Part shown: piece after piece, positions 50,160 to 64,000 of the stretch
Numbering within the stretch: position 1 is the stretch's first letter
Layout: every line of letters begins with the position of its first letter
NCBI GenBank assembly: GCA_030248295.1
Contig: JASANH010001723.1
Coordinates: forward strand, 868,001 to 932,000
DNA length: 64,000 nt
From: Mesodorylaimus sp. YZB2_4
Lineage: Eukaryota > Nematoda > Enoplea > Dorylaimida > Dorylaimidae
Direction: 5' to 3'
Notes under the pieces: model-generated
Seen by the model: the letters and a program-made list of their open reading frames with translations, nothing else
Told to the model about the DNA's origin: nothing
Database searches by the model: none
Position numbers and translations under genes: made by a program

Positions 50160-53100
50160 TTATTTCATATTTGCGCTCACCATAGCTTTCACTGTTTCAA
50201 ACGCATTCTCTGGCCGAATATTCTCATTCTCGAAAACTAAATTTAGTAGCGTTGCTACTTGAGTCCGGGCTTCTAGCAATTTTTGGCGTTCAACTTCGCA
50301 CCCGGGGCACGGAAAGGTACGCGGAGCTTCAGCGACAGTCGACGCATCCTCTTCAGTCTGACAGCTCGCGTTGCTCGTTTCTGATTTCACGTGACGAGCC
50401 AACAGTTCATTTTGAACACTGCTCATTACGGCCGCCAAAGCATTCACGTCCTTTTGTACAACCTTAAATTGAAGCAACCATAAAAGCAATCCATCTGCCA
50501 TATCACCAGCCTGCTCAACCCCCGAATGCCCATCGGCACAAATCACTTACCCGAATGTCCTCAAAATCATCCTCACTCTCGCCTTCTCCGCTTTCTGGCT
50601 CGACACGGTCCGGTTTTCCTTGTACATCAATTTCTGCGGAGGCGGATGATGACGACCGGAATTCGCGCGCTTTGGTACGAGTCACACCGGATGGGCCGGC
50701 TTCGTTGGCTGCTTCCTGAGTCGACCATTCGTCATCGTCAGCGGGCGACGACCTGTCGCTAGCGTACTCGTGTTCCAATAGGCACAGGCGTTGCCTAAAA
50801 CAGAATAGATTGCCGATGCTTCACAGATGATTCCCACTAAATAATCTCTCAACACAGTCTAGGCTGAGAGATGATTTAGTGGGCCCAGCATCGACCGATC
50901 CAACTGTTGGATCGGCAATTTCCATTAGATGTGTATTATCTACCAGAAAAATCATTGTGTATGGCAACCTATCCCATTTTTCCTCATCTAAAATCCCACT
51001 TTATGCGCTAGTCAATGCTCTTGCATCCCTATAGATAGGACTGATGGACAGTGATAGCCAGGAACTATACCAGTTAGAGGGAGGGCGTGAGGCAGTTACA
51101 GCATCCCTGCTGAAACTTTATATTTAACTAGGATCAGGATCCAGGGCTCAGGGTCGGGCAGTCGATGCTTGGTTAACATTAGGAAGGCAATTCAATATGT
51201 ACAGTCGTGGCTGGCTGCTAGCCCACCACGACTACACACCAGTGATTATCAGCCTCACCAGCTAAAAGAGGAAGTGCCCTCTAGAATCCATGTGGGAATA
51301 TTGAAAAAAAGAATATGATATTCAGATTCAGCACCAACTTATTATAGGGATAGCAAAAATTCTGGACTTCAAGCACCTATGCAAAAAAAGTCGAAATTCT
51401 TGATTGCAAAGGCAAGACCCTCGCGACATGAAAATTTCGACTTCTCAAATAATTGAGATAGCGGTCCAAAAGTTTGGCTACCCCTATACTACGTGGGTGC
51501 TGAATCCGAATATCATACTCTCCTTCAAAATTCCTACATTGCTTCAACATTGCATTTCCTCTTTAACTAGGCTGTTCACAAGGGGTCCTTACAACAAAAC
51601 TTGATGGTGCAACCGAAGCATGAGCACCGTTACCGAGAAAACGGCTTTCCCCCGAGTTGAGAAAGGGCCAAAAATCGACCCTCCCCTAGACCCTTCCAGA
51701 ATGGGTAAAAAAACGGCTTACCTCGTATCAGGATGCATTTTACATTCCCACATATTCACATCATCCACGCGAACGCCAGCCGGCAGTTTCTTCCAAACAT
51801 GGCATCTAACGCACAACACGTTTCGAGATCCGTCTTGATTTTTGCTTTGGTCTCGATCCTGATGCAGTGCGTCAGCCACATCACCAACCACCACTGGTGT
51901 CTCAGCCAATAAACTTTGCGCTTGACGATGCAATTCGTTGATTTTACGGCGAACATCTGTCATGATCTCTGAATTGCGATGAGGCTGCACGCACTGTCGC
52001 TTCGGACGCTCCAGTCTAAAACTCCATCTTTATCAATACGCACGAATGTAGGCAACTGACCACACTTACCTTTCCTCATCGTCTACTAGACTTCCAGACG
52101 TGGCTCGAGCCCTCGTGAATCCAGACGTCTTGCGTTTCTTCGCTGCAGCCTTGCTCTTCTCGAAACGATAAGTCGAAGGCATTGTTAAGTCAATTTCGCC
52201 TTGATCTAACTTGTCCTCCGGAGCGCGGCACCCTTGCGATGCTACGATTTCATTGGGATGCATGAAACAATACCTAAAACCACAGGATCATATCACACAC
52301 TACGCCGAACCAAACCAAGCAACGCACGTACCAATTCTCATCCGAAATCGTCGTCAAACCGTTGGGCAACCGTCTCCACTTCAGACATTGATCGCACTGC
52401 ACCCACAAACAATCGGGTGCCAGAGAGTCGTCCTTTCGACTTGTGCCTGAAACCAAAACCATTTATTTTACATCGGAAAATGCTTAATTTAGTGCCATTA
52501 CTTTGAGAAGCCCCAGAAGTTTTAGTATCCCAATATTCGTTCATTTTTCGAGCCAGCGCATTCATGACTCGATGATATTTTTCATCCGGAACGAATCCTT
52601 GTTTATTGTGATTTGGTGTCAAAAAATCCGCTTCTACAACGCCGACCATTCCATGACCGAGTCCGCTAGCCTGTTTCTGATATCCGACTTTTTCGTAAGC
52701 CTTGATTAGACGATTCTTATGGTACATTATAATACCGAAATCTTTCGTTTTGTCCTCACGTCCATGAGTTGGATTGAAGCCGAATGTAATATTCAAAGTC
52801 TTCTCCCCCTTCATGGTATACTTGTCCGATACAGTCTTCGATAAATCTTTAGCGATCAAACGAGATCGCACTTTCTCTCCCAATATGTAAATTTTCATGC
52901 GCGGTTTTAAGTAGAGGATACTGCAGTACTTACGCAGCGAATGTTCGAAATCCAGCGAGTCAACATCGCAATCAGTAGCTGATGGACCAGCATTACAATC
53001 CGGATCGTTCAAGACAATATCCTTGACGTCGTAACGGAAAAAGAGCTCAAGACGACCTTGACTAATCTCCCGCAAATTCCAAATAATGATCTTCGTCCCA

Positions 53101-54408
53101 CAATTTTGACTCGGATCAAAGTCAGGCACCGTCGTCAATTGGTCCATCAATTCATCGGCAGAATTGAAAATCGAATATTTCAATATGGCTTGTAGATTCA
53201 GCTCGTTTTGATCAACCGGTTCGGCCACTTCGAGAGTATTTCGATCGTAAGTGACAATCGGAATTCGAATAGTATCGGCGTGAATAAGCTGATGAAATGT
53301 TTGACTTAACAACCCCACCGACATCGTGTCCTTTTGTTTCGTCAAAACCAGCGCATCTTTGCCGAGCCGCATACTGCCCGACTTGAACCCGTTTCCATAA
53401 CGACCGATTGGTTTGTACTCGTACGTATCCGGTTTGTCCGAATAGCCAAAACTAAAACCGAGGAAACAGCGAATGGATAAGAGTGATTGTATGCGAATAA
53501 CTGGTGAAACGACAGAACTTTGTAGTCTGGAATTCTTACTCTCGACCACCCACGCGACTCAAGGAGCATCAGGAAGCTTCTTCCGTCGCCTCCACCCATG
53601 TCCGACCGAGTGAAGGCAACGGAAGAAGCTGCCGGTGCTGGGCCTTGACCTCTTCTGACCAATAGAGACTACGTTTTTGATCAAACTGAAAAAATATGGT
53701 AGGCTCACCTGAGCATGCAGTAAAGCTGATCTTCATTGAGACCATTGCCATCATCAATAAAAACTAAACAATTATTTCCATTTATGGTCTGTTGATCGAT
53801 TCGAATTTGTGTCGCCCGAACATCAGGATCGTATGCATTATCTGAAAATTGATGGCAACTCTTCCATCACAGTAGTTTTGTGGAGTGGTTAGGTGGCGCT
53901 TTTCTTTAGAGCACAGTAAAGAGAGCTGCCGTTTTTTTAAAATTATGGCGCTAAACCGAATGGAAACCGTACCAATCATCTGCTTTTATGCAAAGCTTTC
54001 AGTTTCTTATCATGTAATGGCATTACACGCTGCACCCAAAATTCAGGACCTATGTCCATATCCGTATGGGCTTTACCAAGGAGCTAATACACACATATAG
54101 CTTCATAGGAAAGGTTTGGCCAAAGGTTTGACTGTTAGAAGATCAAGGACCAACGCAAACTACAAATCACAAACTCTAGGCGAGCACGAACATCAAAACC
54201 TTACCGATCAGTTCGGCAATTGCGGAGAAAGTCCAAGTATGTGAAGTAGCATTCGATTCCAAAAATTTCGGACTAGTCTAAAATCGAACACAGAATAAAC
54301 AGGACCAATCCGGAAGGAATATAGTGTTCTTACTTTACAAAGACGAATGCCAGAATCATCGATAGGTCCCCGGTTCTGACTTGGACCTACCACTGAACTC
54401 GTAGCCAT
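50160..54408 (-). CDS. MORC: MORC-family GHKL ATPase with two CW-type zinc fingers
   Basis: Exons 54334-54408, 54205-54277, 53709-53841, 52502-53451, 52332-52446, 52070-52273, 51722-52015, 50551-50794 and 50160-50510 (or 50462) give 812 or 796 residues. The ATPase motifs are AELIDNAYDPD, FIDDGNG and IGRYGNGFKSGSM, the GHKL set of MORC proteins. After the S5-like region comes a CW finger, CLWVQCDQCLKWRRLPNG to ENWYC and C. A second one follows about 110 residues later: VLCVRCHVWKKLPAG, MWECKMHPD and a final C. A Ser/Glu-rich linker and a C-terminal helical region (KDVNALAAVMSSVQNELLA) end the protein. MORC proteins clamp DNA on ATP binding and compact chromatin; CW fingers read methylated H3K4. 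It is closest to MORC3/4 in layout. Confidence 0.92.
50809..50919. repeat. Nested inverted repeat in a MORC intron
   Basis: The arms cccactaaataatctctca (50833-50851) and, reversed, cccactaaatcatctctca (50865-50883) pair at 18 of 19 bases with a 13-bp loop. Outer arms attgccgat and atcggcaat bound the unit, and a perfect palindrome ccgatccaac/gttggatcgg lies at 50895-50914. It looks like a small foldback MITE near the intron acceptor. Confidence 0.7.
51314..51517. repeat. Foldback element in a MORC intron
   Basis: The left arm tatgatattcagattcagca (51314-51333) pairs with the right arm ending at 51517 at 20 of 21 bases including one more base. Pairing continues inward with lower identity (tatagggatagc against tataggggtagc), and an inner pair is built on aagtcgaaatt. 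The whole unit is about 204 bp and nearly all of it folds on itself. Confidence 0.7.
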
Positions 54409-55028
54409 CTTTTCAGGCAATTTACATCGGAGAGATTTATATAATTCACGGAGAAAAATTTTCCCTCGAGAGAAATGGCGCGAAAAGACAAACAAAATTT
54501 TCTTCCTTTCTTTTTCTCTGATTTGTGTGCGAATCCCAAGATGGTAAAATTATATTTCAGTTGTACAATATCAGATCGAAGGAAACCAAATAAAATAATA
54601 AAACAAGGAAAAAACTAAATCAAACAATGAAAAACAACAGCCCTTTTCACAATGCTCTTATTTTAAATGTAAAATATTTTTCCCAAATAAAATCTGAACT
54701 CAATTTTACCATACGTGCTGTAAAGTCAGCCCTTCATTAGCATTGAACCTGCTTCTGCTAATAGGCGTAATTTTCGAATTTGCCTACTAATCGCGCAAAC
54801 GTACCAGTTTCTGTCATTAAACTCTTTTTATTTTCTTCATATACATTCGTTTTTTCACGTGTGGACTTGGATTTGTGGCCTTGATTGGTTGATCGACTGC
54901 CTTTTCGTACGGTAGGTATGTACTGTTTTTGTAGGCTTACTCGTTAGCATGAACTGTCTTGTTCTGACAATACAATCAGCCCGTTGCCATTTGGCCCAGA
55001 TCTCATATCTTTCTGGGTGATTTGTAGG
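54409..55028. other. Divergent intergenic region between MORC and SMG1
   Basis: About 620 bp, strongly A/T-rich at 54500-54720, between two genes pointing away from each other. It probably contains both promoters and the missing first exon of SMG1. Confidence 0.45.

Positions 55029-64000
<8,972 letters not shown>

Overview
This is a nuclear segment from an animal genome. It holds about 14 intron-rich protein genes and has no bacterial signals (no operons, ribosome binding sites or CRISPR). The gene set points to a bilaterian invertebrate: an E75-type nuclear receptor, an orexin/allatotropin-type GPCR, a TGF-beta ligand, a DAN-type cystine-knot protein, SMG1 and MORC. Most introns are only about 50-60 bp. 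E75 and the compact structure would suit an ecdysozoan with a small genome, such as a tardigrade or arthropod, but the species cannot be fixed from the sequence alone. Exon coordinates below come from reading GT..AG junctions that keep the reading frame. Summed exon lengths are multiples of three for every complete multi-exon model (AP-3 beta, Src-like kinase, GPCR, PCMTD, E75, TGF-beta, syntaxin, MORC and others).

Layout. 1-5937 (+): 3' part of a multi-Tudor protein with a central RGG block. 6167-8786 (-): two tandem MGST1-type MAPEG genes. 9157-11769 (-): a PCMTD protein-isoaspartate methyltransferase-like gene. 12826-18099 (+): AP-3 complex beta subunit. 18511-21966 (+): a decayed hAT-like transposase split by a tRNA-derived SINE with a clear target-site duplication. 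22344-23078 (-): a small orphan gene with a MITE in its intron. 23780-25931 (+): a Src-type tyrosine kinase. 27310-27624 (-): first exon of a small single-pass membrane protein. 29808-32685 (+): orexin/allatotropin-receptor-like GPCR. 33190-41364 (-): E75, with two alternative first coding exons. 43189-45255 (-): a TGF-beta family ligand. 45775-46251 (-): a DAN/gremlin-like secreted antagonist. 47125-49557 (-): a syntaxin 7/12-like Qa-SNARE with two alternative membrane-anchor exons. 50160-54408 (-): a MORC ATPase with two CW-type zinc fingers. 55029-64000 (+): the SMG1 kinase, cut by the window end inside its catalytic domain.

Functional themes. Tudor/RGG and MORC are typical of germline RNA and silencing biology. 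AP-3 and syntaxin serve endosomal/lysosomal traffic. The TGF-beta ligand lies about 0.5 kb from a likely BMP-class antagonist on the same strand. E75 is a nuclear hormone receptor and SMG1 is the nonsense-mediated decay kinase. The most unusual items are the syntaxin alternative-anchor exons, the TGF-beta ligand lacking the inter-chain cysteine, the double-CW MORC, the Tudor-RGG fusion, and a Src-type kinase with no activation-loop tyrosine.
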